From Agrypnia vestita (taxonomy: Eukaryota; Arthropoda; Insecta; Trichoptera; Phryganeidae): 64,000 bases of DNA. The stretch is taken from assembly GCA_016648135.1 (NCBI GenBank), contig JADDOH010002135.1:124001-188000 (forward strand), written 5' to 3'. The number at the start of each line of letters is the position of its first letter. Position 1 is the first letter of the stretch. The notes beneath the pieces were generated by a model that was not told where the DNA came from, did not search any database, and saw only the letters and a list, made by a program, of their open reading frames with translations. Shown here piece by piece: positions 21,179 to 32,571 of this stretch. Both the position numbers and the translations under genes were made by a program.

Positions 21179-21888
21179 AAATAATCAAAATAAAAAAAAT
21201 CATGAATTCGCGTGAGTCTGACACTCGCTCTCACTCTCACTCATGTATTTTTTCAGTTTTTTTTTTAATTTACGTGTAGTTTATTGTTTCTGAAAGATTT
21301 ATAATAAAATTTGAGAACACCGTATTAAGAGGGTATACAGTATAGCACTTGATAAATTCTGACGCCAGATATTCATTCATGGAAATCAAATAACAGCGTA
21401 ACACTTAATTATATTTTATGATGTTTTACGATTGTTTAAGGTAATTTATGAAACGGTAATTAAAGCATAAAATCTTGAAGCTTTCCTAAGATTATATTAT
21501 TTCGATGCAAAGCGAAGCGAAAGGGCGTCTGAGTTTTTGATCATAAGGAACCTGAGTAAGACGAGATTGGTAACAAGGATTTACGATACGATGCGAATAG
21601 CAAATCCAATCCTTGCTTGGAAAACGCTCATTAATTTTGCATTTGTTAAAGGTCCTGAAAGGATAAATACAAATTTTATAAAATTTATATTTAAATGAGT
21701 ACAATTTTATCGTTACGATTATTGAAAAAAAAAATTGAGTAGCGTTTGCGGAATACATGTCACATTAAGTAATATTCATTGTTTTCATAGTACCTATGCT
21801 TAAACGATATTGTTAGATTGTGGGATGAGGCTCGGACAATTAGACACCATTTTTTGCAACAAGCAACAATAAAAGCAACAAGTCTTTC
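21179..21888. other. AT-rich region, no gene seen
   Basis: No recognised element; an 88-codon minus-strand ORF (21492-21758) has no identifiable domain. Confidence 0.35.
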
Positions 21889-22135
21889 ATAATAATAATA
21901 ATAATTGGATAACTTATATAGCGCCGTTTTCGCGAATACTCACCTCAAGGGCGCTTTAAATAATAATTTAATCTAGTTCTACTTTAGGCACCCCGAAATT
22001 TATAAACAGAATCTGACAGCTTCATAGAATTCAGTAGGGCGTCGGTAGTTCTGTGAATGGTACCCACTGCTTACCCAGGACCGTTCTAAGAGCAAAAGCT
22101 TCCATATCGGTCCTACTCAATCGTCTCCAGGTTGA
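21889..22135 (-). pseudogene. CR1/L2-like LINE 3' end plus AGGACCGTTCT fragment
   Basis: The (ATT)n tail and TTATATAGCGCCGTTTTCGC motif mark the 3' end of the LINE seen at 7.2 and 14.9 kb. From 22,049 the sequence changes to GAATGGTACCCACTGC and CCAGGACCGTTCT, shared with 52.74 kb. Whether the two parts form one element is unclear. Confidence 0.55.
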
Positions 22136-22910
22136 CTTTTTTTTTCAACTACAATGCAGGACCATGCTCCCTCGCTCGGGTCGTATAAACCTTTGCGAGG
22201 GGGCACGGCCGCAAACACAACCATTCACAGCCCCCGTCGCAAGAAAATTATCTTTATTAACATCATACATAACATAATAAACATAACATAACATAACAAT
22301 ATATAAACAAGAATAATAATATAAAAAAACAGAATAAAATAAAAATTTCACAAGACATCTCCCACGGCGGCGATGCGAGAGAGGATATGTTAGATGGTCT
22401 TATTGAGAATGGACTGATTGTGACAGGACGCCGACCAGCGAACGACGTCCTGGTCAGTAGCGAAAGGAATTTCGGATGCTTTCGTAGCTTTACCAAGGTG
22501 TGGGTCTCCCGATGGGAAAGTCTCCCCCCGCTGGATGCTGCTTTTCTTCGAAGGTCGATATCTGCCGGTCTTGGCTTCGTGGCCGCAAGTTACCTTTTTC
22601 ATTGTTTTAATTTCCGTGCCGTCCCTTTTTCTTTATGTTTTCCCCGAATTGGGGGAGGTCTTTTTATTTATTTTATTTTCATGAATTATTATTTCATTTT
22701 CTCTCAACTGCAACCGACATCCACTGCCGTCGGTAGTTCTGGTATCGCATTTCCGCTACCAGAACTACCGACGCTACATGCTGCGTGCGCAACTTTCGAT
22801 AACATATTTTTTTTACCCTCAATGCGCCAAAAAAGCATAACTTCAAAAAGTATTGTATTTAATATGGTACGGCTGTGTAGACAATTTTTCTCATAACAGC
22901 AAATAAGAAT
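22136..22910 (-). repeat. Unclassified LINE-like sequence
   Basis: Composition is higher in GC than the flanks. The minus strand has AATTCGGGGAAAACATAAAG and an open stretch with HNQSILNKTI and ILSRIAAVGDV, which has the feel of a retroelement 3' region. The plus-strand 169-codon ORF (22387-22896) is antisense to this and shows no domain. I do not assign a family. Confidence 0.3.
22728..22773. repeat. Perfect 17-bp hairpin
   Basis: CGTCGGTAGTTCTGGTA and its exact complement are separated by 12 nt. Confidence 0.9.
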
Positions 22911-23263
22911 TTTAATTGCAGATACCAACATAATATCAAATTATCATATTACTATGTATAGTAGGTGCTTTATACGTATATAGATAATCTACTCAATATT
23001 TATTTGGCCGTGCGCGTTGTTCAGCTAAAGCATTAAATATGTCAAGCCGCATAACAATGTACGCGCTATACGATAATGGTATTTGCTTTGTTATTTTCAA
23101 CTAACGTATTGAACACTTGGTCGGTTACGTCACTGATTTGTTAATACAAATTGAATTACATATTTACAAGTGAATTTATGTTTAGTCATTGAATATTGTC
23201 ACGTGATAGAGAAATGAAATAATTCCTGTTTATACAAGAAGTATCTAATCTAATCTAATGGAA

Positions 23264-23549
23264 TCTTAAGATAATAATTTCGTTGTCTGTCTGTCTGTCC
23301 GTTTGTCGGGCCGTAAATTCTTAATTTGCTGAAAATAAAAGTTTATATAATTAGAGCGTGATACAATCAGCGTGCGTCTCAAGCAACACGAAAGGGTCGA
23401 AATTACACGGTCTCGAGATATTTACATTATTATTTTATTATATTTGGTTTTAAGTTGAAGCGAATATTCAATAAAAAAAATTCATGAATTTTCAGCTCCG
23501 AAATCTTGCAATTATTATTTCCCGTGATTTTTCACGGGTGGACGGCTAG
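23264..23549 (+). mobile_element. Helitron-like element (family A, clean ends)
   Basis: It starts TCTTAAGATAATAATTTCG with the GTCTGTCTGTCTGTCCG block and ends with the hairpin CCCGTGATTTTTCACGGG, then TGGACGG and CTAG. The preceding base is A and the next is T, the target Helitrons use. Non-coding, 286 bp. Confidence 0.85.
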
Positions 23550-25479
23550 TAATCAATAAATACATAATATAAAAATTTTAAATCAAATCTTGTATACAAA
23601 TGTATCACATAAATATTACCCTTCAAAATTTCTTATTGAAGCAAGGGGAGAATATAAATTATCACTTTTTCTCTTGATGTGACATTCACAACCTTCACAT
23701 TTAGTATTTTTTTATAACGTCTTACTTCAGGTATATAATGGTCGCGAAATTACTGTATCTTTGCGTTGATTAATTTATTATATTTGCTTATACATAATAC
23801 AATTTGCATTTTATTTTCTCGTCCTGTATTTTCGGGAGTGCCACCCCACTTTATTTTTTGTTCTCTGTTCTTTATCACATCTGTTCTTTATTTATTGCCA
23901 TCCCATTTTTATCCCTTTTATAACGAAATCAATGGCTTAAGGCAATCGGAAAAAATTGATAGAACTAAAACTAATAAAAGTATGATAAAATTATTAACAC
24001 ATTGCAGAAATTTGAGTCTAAATTTCTGTAAGGTTTTTATATAACTTTATATCACTTGTATTAAAGCCAATAAATAATATTGGATTAAAGTTACTGTAAA
24101 GATACAAAGAAGTTGAATATATTAAAAAAGACTAAATTTTAAGTCCCTCAACTACGTAACTATTGATATTGATTATTAAACATTTTTGACTCATAATTTA
24201 GGCATAAACTACCTAAATGTAAAGTAAAGTTAAATAATGTGAACAATTTTGTTGGACTGTGTAAAATATATCTTCAAAGGCTGGCTCTACAGCTCATATC
24301 TTTGTCTCTGTCAGCCCTCGTCTCCAAATCCTCCTGTCTCCCGCTGCGGTCCTCTAGTCCGCAGTGTTTGGTTCGCATCCCTTCTGACGTCGTATAAAAT
24401 ATATACATAATATATATTTATAATTCCTAAAATAAACATTTGTTTTCTATATATTTTCTTAGCCTCCAAATATTATCTTATCCTACATAGTACTTAATTT
24501 ACTACGCCTTAAACATCTGTGAATATTTTTGATTGGTTTATGCAATGTACACTGGGCTTTAACATTTTAATGATTGAAACTGTTAAGATTATTTAATTAA
24601 ATAAACTTTTTAAAAATTCAGGTAGGTATTTGTTTCGTTTTTTATATAAATATATATTTATTTAGTTTGATCAATTTGTACATAAATATAAGATATACTT
24701 GGTGTGAAAGCAAATAATATTGTACAATTTTTTTACCAACGTTACGTCAGGTTATGAGCTTTAATTGCTGTACCGAAACACATCCCAAAAATACCCAGGC
24801 TTTACAAAATTACATGTACATATTAATATTAAATTATTATTAAATATAAATATATAAAAAAATTAAAATGCTGGCTTTAGTGAAGATGTTTATTTTTATG
24901 TGTTAAAAATTATAGTGAAGTGTGGTTAAAATTTGTTTTAAAAGTATATAGTTTAACAACATAAATGTTTTTTTTTACTTCTATTAGTGTTCCATTAAAC
25001 GTATTTCAGGCGTCATTCGGTGTACAAACATATCGGTTGTCGAAAACATTCGCGCCTCTCGACTGAGATCTATTACACCTTCGCCATTCGCCAGCGCGTG
25101 CGGGAAGAGACAATTATTTATTTTTAACGTTCCTTATATAACACGTTTAAAGCAGGAGAAAAAAGTCATTTCCTACTTCTACTATTTTTTTAGAAGCTTG
25201 AATATTTCGCCCGTTTAGTTTGTAAGCAAAGAGGGGAAAGTATTTGACGTTACATACGCATTGCAATACATCAGTTATATAGTGATTAATTAATAAAAAT
25301 TTAATATAGTTTGTTAATTTTGCATTATGAGGTCTAAAAACTAACAATAACTATAAATCATATTGATGAAGGAAAATATACAGTAAAATGATTACTGTCA
25401 GTCAATATTATTATGCAATATTTCAGATTCACACCAATTTAAATTGTGTAACGATATATGCAAAATTTATGAGAAAAGA
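23550..25479. other. AT-rich region, no gene seen
   Basis: Most of this stretch is featureless. A decayed MITE family C arm (TAACTATTGATATTGATTA, then ATTTTTGACTCATAATTTAG) lies at about 24.0-24.24 kb. A CT-rich segment lies at 24.29-24.39 kb. ORFs are short and unrecognised. Confidence 0.4.
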
Positions 25480-25665
25480 CTACGGATGTCTCTAGCCTAG
25501 TCCATTAAAAATTGAATGAAATTGGCGAACGTTGTGTTGTGTAGTGTGGTCACTTAAGCCAGCTAATATAGGTCCTTCTGCCATCGTATAAAAAGTCTTC
25601 CAAACACGTTTCTCATATTCATAGCTTCATCTCTGCGAGACTTCTATAATTAATCTTAATGCAAA
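25480..25665. repeat. MITE family D copy (one arm)
   Basis: Contains GAAATTGGCGAACGTTG, GGTCACTTAAGCCAGC and CATCTCTGCGAGACTTC in family order. Confidence 0.6.
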
Positions 25666-26787
25666 ATTAGATTCAAGCTGGGGGTGGATGATACCGCATG
25701 TACCTCGAGAATCTTAGATCGTGCAACACATTTATGTCATGAAGAGGGGACGAGTTTACCAAAAGGAAAGAGAAGGATTACGGCGTTTTATGAAGGATCC
25801 TAAAAAATAAATGTGCAAAATTTGAATCGGTGAGGTGTCCACGAGAGGCGGGATGGCATTTATATTATGCACAGGATCTTAAGAGTAACTATGCAATATT
25901 TGGTGTAAATTGTTCAAACAATATATAAAAAATAAACAGACAAAAACAAAAAACTTTTTTGAACAGTGATGAAAAGAATGTAATAATAGCAGTAATATAA
26001 TAAACTGCAGATACGTTACAAGCGTGAAATCTTGGCAACTCAAAAGTAAGGTGATTGCCTTACTTGCATTTGATATCGAATGGACCTTCTTTGTGATAGG
26101 GCGTGAAGCTACGCCGAAAAAAGTCCCGGAGAAAAAGGAACACAGTAACGTACGTACACTATTGTCAGAATGAGTATTTTACCTGATTTTTCTGTCTACA
26201 CGCAAAGCGTTTGTGAAATAAGTGTCGTGATTTGTTGTCTCTTTCAATGCAATATTTGCTACATAGCTAGTATGGGAATAATGTGTCTATATTATAATAC
26301 GTCAATGAATAATAGTAGGTATTTGAGCAAGCATTTATTTGGCGTCGCTATATTTTATTAATTCGTTTTACTTTTAACATGTAAAATTGTAGGAGTATTC
26401 GAAAATCCAATTGTTCAGATCTAATCCTTGTTTTTCAAATAACAGTACCTTTGATTTTATAAACTGATAACTCCGACGCCTTTTATCATTAACTAATAAA
26501 TTAATTATTTGTATTTTCGCCTAATCCATGTTAATATTTGTCTATGTACTTGAATGTAGTCAGTTTAATACTTCACCTGCCGATGAGCGATTCTGATATT
26601 CTCGAAACTCGAGTAGTATAATATAAAATATATGTCTTCCATCCTGCGCTAATAGCGCTAATAAATTCTAAATCATGGTGATTGGCAGAAGCGAAGAATA
26701 ATGTAACGGAAAGTGCCGTAATAGACGTGTAAAACAGTAACATCTCAGGATGGAAAGCAAGAAAGTGAATTGGACAGGAGCCACAAG
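25666..26787. other. Unassigned DNA
   Basis: No gene or recognised repeat. The 63-codon ORF at 26170 contains cysteine-rich hydrophobic residues but no nameable motif. Confidence 0.35.
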
Positions 26788-27000
26788 CCAGGTAGTTCGA
26801 TCCCTGTATTATCCTGTACTTGTAAAAGCAGAGTTCAGCCAGCGATCAAAGTTGGCAATATTCATATCAATTTTCAAGCCAACCCTATTTAGTATACGGC
26901 CGCGAGCACTGGATCTTGACCGAAAGAACCCGCACAAGGCTACAGGCCGCCGAGATGGGATTTCTAAGATTATGATAAGGGGTTGAAGAAGAAGAAGAAT
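26788..27000 (+). pseudogene. LINE RT C-terminal fragment
   Basis: One frame reads QRSKLAIFISIFKPTL, resembling the SKLAIYKSIxxPTL segment after the polymerase domain. After a frameshift the reading continues as WILTERTRTRLQAAEMGFLR, matching the ...RIQAAEMRFLR part of the same domain. Two stops follow. A GAAGAAGAAGAA tail ends it. Inactive remnant. Confidence 0.6.
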
Positions 27001-27084
27001 GCATTCCATGCATTTTAATGATCAACAGTACTTGTCTTTCACCAGTATGTTTAAAGTGTGCTTTAAGATATAGGCGTCTGATAC

Positions 27085-27310
27085 ACATGCTTCTTTAGTG
27101 GCACGTGAGCATGCGCAGTATCGACTTTGACAGTGGCATGCTTATTAGTGGCATGTGTGTACGCACATTGCTAGAAATGAGCATGCCACCTAGTGGCATG
27201 CTCAAAAATCAACCGCCAGTTGATTTATAAGCATGCCACTGTCATTCACCATAGAGAAGGGGTATCTTTGGAGCATGTGTGAACAGACTTGCTTATTTAT
27301 GAGCATGCTT
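27085..27310. repeat. Left GCATGC repeat array
   Basis: Units TAGTGGCA, CAGTGGCATGCTTATTAG, GAGCATGCCACC, AGTGGCATGCTC, ATAAGCATGCCACTG and GAGCATGCTTATG occur at irregular spacing in both directions. Confidence 0.75.
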
Positions 27311-27381
27311 ATGTCATTCGCGGGCTTCGCGGCTAGTATTATCAATGCGATCTTCTCAGTCGGGCGACAAATGAAACAAAT

Positions 27382-27618
27382 ATGGCGCGTTGGGGAGATG
27401 ATAAAACATTAATTTTCGTGACTTATTATAGGAATTACGAATGTCTGTGGAATACTCGGTCACCGTTGTGTAAAAATAATATAGTGAGAAATAATGTTTA
27501 CGAAACTTTATTAATAGGCAAACTAAAATCAAAAATGTGCGGATGGAAACTGGGGAACTTTTTTGATTTATTGGTTCACTTGAATTTTCTATTTCAGTTT
27601 GCAAAGTTTCCATTTTGA
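27382..27618 (+). CDS. Small MADF-domain-like protein
   Basis: This 78-codon ORF starts at ATG with MARWGDDKTLIFVTYYRNYE and continues CLWNTRSPLCKNNIVRNNVY. The pattern of an aromatic-rich first helix, CLWN, then a YKN/CKNN and R..VYE.L stretch is that of the MADF domain, a Myb/SANT-like DNA-binding fold used by Adf-1 and by Harbinger-associated proteins. Only the first half of the domain (to about residue 48) is convincing; after that the sequence loses the family pattern, so an intron, a frameshift or truncation is likely. No upstream promoter was identified. Its position between two arrays of GCATGC units suggests, by inference, a protein that binds its own element's ends. A nuclease gene is not present. 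It could also be a host-derived fragment captured by the element. Confidence 0.55.
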   Translation: MARWGDDKTLIFVTYYRNYECLWNTRSPLCKNNIVRNNVYETLLIGKLKSKMCGWKLGNFFDLLVHLNFLFQFAKFPF

Positions 27619-27646
27619 ACAAGAGCGTCTCTATTCTATGACAAGA

Positions 27647-27810
27647 GCATGCCACTAATAAGCATGTGTGTTTGATTGTTAGCTTTGGGCATGCTTATTT
27701 ATGAGCATGCCACTAATAAGCATGCCAGTAATGAGCAAGTGTGTACAGTTGTTAGGGCATGCTTATTAGTGGCATGCTCATTAGCATGCCAGTAAAGAAG
27801 CATGTGTATC
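27647..27810. repeat. Right GCATGC repeat array
   Basis: Mirror of the left array: GAGCATGCCACTAATAAGCA, GGGCATGCTTATTTATGAGC, ATAAGCATGCCAGTAATGAG and GCTTATTAGTGGCATGCTCA. Confidence 0.75.
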
Positions 27811-27816
27811 TGTACC

Positions 27817-28867
27817 TTAATTAAAACACTTAGAAAAAAATAGATACCTATCATCTTCTTCTCACTAACTTCATCCCAACTCACTATCGTCGTTGGGGCC
27901 AACTCTGCTCATCCTTAGGCTTTAGGTTCTTCTGTCCTGGATAATGTCACCCAATCCGTGCCTCTGCGACCGACCATCCCTGTGCACCAGCTAGGTACAC
28001 CAAAGTAGATACCTACAGATATACGTATATTATCGATAGCGCGTGGCAACCTATCTATCTAAGAGGTCATCGAAATCCGCTACCACACTATTTTCTCTCA
28101 TAATTATCCTCTTCGCCATCGCAGCTAATCGAGAGAATAAAAAATTGTCGTAAATCCACAATCACGACTGCCGCTTCTTCTTCAAATGAATTAACTATCG
28201 TATCGATCATTAATATTTCCGCCGATTCCAACTAAAAGACGACCGATGGTTTAACTTTACTGCCGATCAGATATTTGAAGAATGCCTCTGGTCCTCGACT
28301 ATCTGCCCATCTCTAACGACCACTCAAATGTTTTATGGCAATCAATCAATTAAATCCCGCGTACATTACCAGATCCCCGATTTTATTTAACGATGAGTTT
28401 TACGAATTTTTGCGCGCGTAATTGGTGGACCACCTACCGGCGCGTGAGAGATTTACTAATTTTCTCCGTGATCAGTTTTGTTTAATTATTAAAGTATTAA
28501 CGATTATTGTATTGAATTAATCCAACACCCCATTAAAGACTTACTGAATTTAGCAAACGTAATTTTTGGAAGAGATATTAAAAATAATCTTGCAATCGAC
28601 GTCTACGATCTTAGTCGTAAAACACCTGAAAATCATAGACTTGTTAATCCGGGATCGCAAGACGTGGCGTATGTGGTTTAAGAGAGTTGGCCCCAATTTA
28701 TTGAATTTTTTATATCTTCCCATACATAAGTACAGTGAATCCTTGGCTTACGAGTCTAATTCGTTTTGTAAACACACTCGTATCTCAAAACAAATTTCTC
28801 CATAGTAAATTAAAAAATGAATATTCGTATCAAAGTAATAATTCAGCATATACCTACATACATTTAT
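27817..28867. other. Unassigned, low-repeat DNA
   Basis: Composition from 28.1 to 28.5 kb is more balanced than average and no repeat of the window recurs here. A 79-codon ORF (28566-28805) has no clear domain. Candidate single-copy host DNA. Confidence 0.35.
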
Positions 28868-28906
28868 ACAGGGTGTCTCATAGCTAGTTGCAAAAAATTC
28901 GGGGAA
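28868..28906. repeat. MITE family C end
   Basis: ATACAGGGTGTCTCATAGCT, then divergence. Only this terminal piece is recognised; the matching end CTAGCTATGCGACACCCTGT occurs at 58.17 kb. Confidence 0.45.
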
Positions 28907-29395
28907 TCTTCTTCATACAATTTTGAATAGTAAATATAGACATCTAAGTTTGACATTAAAAAAAATGCTTCCATTAGCACACATCAAGAGGGTGAGACTG
29001 TCTTTCAGGCAAGAGTGTATTGAGAATTCTCGTGTTTGACAGTTTGTGCGTAGAAAGCAAGACACATGATTAAGTTTGCTCGTATGTCGAGTCAATTAAA
29101 AAAATGCTCATATCTAAAAATATTTATAAGCCGAGGTTCCATTGTATGTACGTATAATTACAATGTACAATTATTACAATGCCAATTAATTACAAATAAA
29201 ATTTTATTTTTTTATGGACAAGGGTGCACCCTACTAGCTGAATCGATATCATTTAAAAGTGTTTCATATTTTATTTAGATAAATATAATAAAAAGATATT
29301 GTTAGTTTATTTCAAGATTGTAATAAAATATAAGAATGAGGCATATGAATGAATAGGAAATGACTAATTTCAAAATAATTTATACGATGTATAGA

Positions 29396-29449
29396 ATATA
29401 TATATATATATATATATAATATATATATATATCTATATATATATATAAA
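29396..29449. repeat. (TA)n microsatellite
   Basis: About 54 bp of TA/AT alternation with small interruptions. Confidence 0.9.
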
Positions 29450-30840
29450 AACTTAAGATTCATAAACCATTTTCTTCGTACAAGTTTTTTTTACAAATTC
29501 TTTTACAACTAAATTAACCTAAATAGATATAGAGGATTAGACCACACCCTTCTGTCCTGGCACACAACTTGCCGCATTTCCTTTCATACATCTTCTCATG
29601 CATGCTCTCCGATAAGACCACGTTCACTTTTCGCCTACCCCTCCATCCCCTCCCCCCCCCCCGCTCGCTACTACGCCACCCCATGTAGTAGATAAAATGT
29701 CTTCTAGTCTTAAGAGTTAGTATATTACTGAAGATGATGCAGTAAGCATCGAAAACTTTTTAATTATTTTTTTAATTAAAGTGTCATTGTGTGAAGTAAA
29801 CAACGGTCTGTTATATTCATAGTTAATTTTTTGAATACCTTTCAAATTGACATATATATTCATTTTCTTTATCATCCTCTCCTCTCCTCTTATACCTTCC
29901 ACACGACGAAATCATCTTCTCGATCTTTTTTCATTCTATCTACTACGCTGCAGCCAAAATTACTTCCATTAACTTCTAATTTGTTAATTCCTCACTCTAT
30001 CGAAAATAAAAATTCCACATGCGCCTGACCGTATTTCTAACACATGCGGTCTTATACTTTAATTATTTTTAAACCGATTGCCCGTATTATGAAAATCGAA
30101 AATCTTAAGATTGTCATCCCAACACTTATAGACGAGAATAAAAAAATAAATAAACAATACGTCGGTGTTTGTTTCTTTCAGTTTCTAGTTGAGAGAGAGG
30201 GAGATAATGCGACAATGCGACGCGAGACATGACGGTTATCCGTTGAACGTCAATATATATACGACTCCGACGCGAGAATGACAATTTTGCCATAATATTA
30301 TATAAGGACGCTGTGGGAAAAGAAATTAATAAGTGCACATGAATCAATATTTTTTCCATAAGCTTTAAATAAGCATTAGTACTAATTTCGTGTAATTTTA
30401 GTCGAAACACGAGAATTGTGAGTGAGGAAAAGAAAAAAAGAAACCTTTTTGATAGTTATTTCGGTAATCCGTTTGAAGCTCTGTTTGACCAGACCGCCTG
30501 GATAAGAAGGCACCGGAGAAATCACTTTTCTAAAGGCATTGCAGACATCGGACACCGTAAATAAAGCTATTTAATCCGTGAGAGCTATGTGAAAATCTCC
30601 TTATTTGAGTACGATAAACACCGACGTATACCTACACCTACCTACCTATTACTCGGAATACGGCCCAATGACTGGTAAAAACCTCCAAAATGAATTAATT
30701 ATATTTAGGGGATGGCTTTGACAAATTGGCGTACGACTGAAGATAATTATTATTTTCACACAAATTTTTATTATATTTTTCCATTGCTGTCCCAAATAAA
30801 TTAGTATTTCAAAATATAATCGAATTCACGTTTCGAGTGT
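29450..30840. other. No gene seen; C-rich strand segment
   Basis: From 29.52 to 29.70 kb the plus strand is C-rich, with an 11-base C run. The rest is AT-rich and unassigned. Confidence 0.4.
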
Positions 30841-30854
30841 TCATTTCACATTTG

Positions 30855-31020
30855 GAATGTTCCCGCCGACCTCGCGTAGGCTGCTAGGGTGGTGCTCCGC
30901 GGTGCGTGTCCGCTAATGCCGTACATTTTACCGGTTAATTAGCTCCCTCAGGGGTTGGCTGTCCGGGCGTGGGAACCCGCCGAGTCACAGGTGGTTTCAC
31001 CCCTCTCTGCAATGTGTGGG
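30855..31020. other. GC-rich island 4
   Basis: CpG-rich block with GGTGGTGCTCCGCGGTGCGT and TGTCCGGGCGTGGGAACCCG. Within it is TTAATTAG, a homeodomain-type site, in TACCGGTTAATTAGCTCC. No ORF. Candidate conserved regulatory DNA. Confidence 0.35.
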
Positions 31021-31049
31021 TGCTTTACACTTGACACATAAATATTCCA

Positions 31050-31205
31050 TGTATTCCTGCCCGTAACCCGTCAAAAATGACGCATGGCGTTTCAGTCGTT
31101 CTTTGCAATGAGTCTACGATCTTATTATTATAGCGCTTTTTTAAAATGTCATGTTTTAATAATTATTTCAAGTCCAGCTACAACCCGTCAAAAATGATGT
31201 AAATA
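31050..31205 (-). repeat. Helitron 3'-end-like remnants
   Basis: ACCCGTCAAAAATGACG at 31.06 kb and CAGCTACAACCCGTCAAAAA at 31.17 kb are the complement of the hairpin at the 3' end of Helitron family B. The corresponding 5' ends are not found. Confidence 0.45.
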
Positions 31206-31369
31206 TGTCATAAAGCATTAATAAGCAGTGGTTAATATGTAATTAAAATGTATTTGAGTGACTTTTTTTGTTAAAGAATAGATAGCAAATTCGGGATTAG
31301 GCTGATTTTTTTTTGTTAATTCTTATGAGAAAAAAAATGTTGGCATACATCCTTCCCTCAGGAACGGGT

Positions 31370-31570
31370 TAATGGCATATATTGAGGGAAGTATGGGAAG
31401 GGACCATATTGAGGGAAGATGGACTCCTAGAGTTCTGAAGTGGAGAATAAAAGAGATGTTCGAAGACCTCAAAAGAGATGGGCAGACGAAATAGTCGCTG
31501 TGGGCGGAAGAAATGGCTACAATAAGCAAACAGTGGAGAGATGAAGGCTTAAGAAGAAGAAGAAGGGAAG
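31370..31570 (+). pseudogene. LINE RT C-terminal fragment
   Basis: Reads RDHIEGRWTPRVLKWRIKEM and, after a frameshift, RWADEIVAVGGRNGYNKQTV. The pairing of GRWTxRVLEWR with RWxDEI is the C-terminal hallmark of a group of insect non-LTR reverse transcriptases. A GAAGAAGAAG tail ends it. Confidence 0.65.
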
Positions 31571-32262
31571 ATTGATGGTCCGCTATGATATTTGTTAACT
31601 AGAATAATAAAAATGCCGTCTTTATCTCAGTTATATGAAATTGTATAGCTATTCTCTTCCATATTCTCTTACCTTTCATTATTATAGTCAGAAACTTCCT
31701 CGAATATGATTTCTCACTTTGATCACCTTCCTATAACATTCATTCCTCCAAAATTGAAAGAATACAATATAGGTGTCTCAGATTCATAAACTATAAGTTA
31801 CATATTCAATCTTGATTACAATTATGTAATACAGTTACTTACTTAATTTAACAGACCTATCGCAGCGCAGAAAAATTTGTGATATTTTAAAATAATAATG
31901 GGGCTTGTGGATTGCAATAATTTGGTGAAAATGATTAATTACAGTTACCCTGTGTCACGAAATATGATGGTCCATTTCATGTAGATGCTTCTCGCTCTAG
32001 TTTTATATACAAATTCATTTCTACGAAGATTGCATTAGGTTGGAAACCAATTTAATTTTGTGGATTTGTCTAGTATAAACAGCATTGCTGCTCTTAAGAT
32101 ACGAATGTGCATGCAAATGTTTAGCTAAGTCTATATCTTTAATTTTTTTAAACATTAATTTTCTTTTAAATATATTTTAATTATAATATATATTGTGTAA
32201 TGTTATATTACATAATTATTTTTGTTGACTAATTTATTCCATGTAAAAGCTCTAATGCCATA
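31571..32262. other. AT-rich region, no gene seen
   Basis: No gene or repeat that I can support. Confidence 0.4.
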
Positions 32263-32553
32263 TCTGAATATAATAATTTCGTTGTCCGTCTAAAACTCGA
32301 TGTTACACGGCTGAAGAGAGACTCCAATCTCGAACGTGCGGACAGCAGCGCTGCGACCAAGCGACGTAGCCACCATCGCTCCTCCGTGGCCCCTCAAAAA
32401 TATACTATATCAAAAATATCCTACACGCGGCTTAACTAAGACGCGAATCATTAATATACGCCTTGTACGTCCGAAGTTTGACAGACTTTTTATTATGTAT
32501 TAATAAATAATACTTAAATTATGCTCCGTGGTTTTTCACGGGTGAATGGCTAG
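32263..32553 (+). mobile_element. Helitron-like element (family A) with tRNA-like unit
   Basis: Starts TCTGAATATAATAATTTCG with GTTGTCCGTC and ends with the hairpin CTCCGTGGTTTTTCACGGG, then TGAATGG and CTAG. It is preceded by A and followed by T. Between the landmarks CACGGCTG and CTCCGTGG lies an antisense tRNA-like unit. The internal order equals that of the minus-strand copy at 20.88-21.18 kb. Length 291 bp, no ORF. Confidence 0.85.
32308..32378 (-). other. tRNA-like unit inside a Helitron
   Basis: On the minus strand it reads GGTGGCTACGTCGCTTGGTC (A-box-like) and the decayed B-box CGTTCGAGATTGG. It sits in the same slot as the unit at 20,997-21,069 but with a strongly diverged body. Confidence 0.45.
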
Positions 32554-32571
32554 TAAGTAAATAAATCAATT

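Larger units (their letters stand above)
27073..27816. mobile_element. Harbinger-like element with GCATGC repeats and MADF ORF
   Basis: The ends are inverted: left GGCGTCTGATACACATGC followed by TTCTTTAGTGGCA, right the complement of GGTACAGATACACATGC followed by TTCTTTACTGGCA. Flanking triplets are ATA and TTA, close to the TWA duplication of PIF/Harbinger elements but not identical. Inside both ends lie many copies, in both orientations, of a short unit around TAGTGGCATGCTTATTAG. A small MADF-domain ORF sits between the two arrays. Harbinger elements typically encode a Myb/SANT- or MADF-type DNA-binding protein plus a nuclease; the nuclease is absent here. Confidence 0.6.

Noticed and set aside
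22387..22896. 169-codon plus-strand ORF, the second longest in the window
   Set aside because: It runs antisense to LINE-like sequence, crosses a perfect hairpin and shows no domain; judged accidental.
27300..27330. Helitron 3' end (GCGGGCTTCGCGGCTAGTA)
   Set aside because: It resembles a hairpin followed by CTAG, but no matching 5' end is present and it lies inside the GCATGC element; may be coincidence.
30855..31020. Promoter of a nearby gene
   Set aside because: Composition fits, but no transcript, start-site motif or downstream coding sequence supports it.
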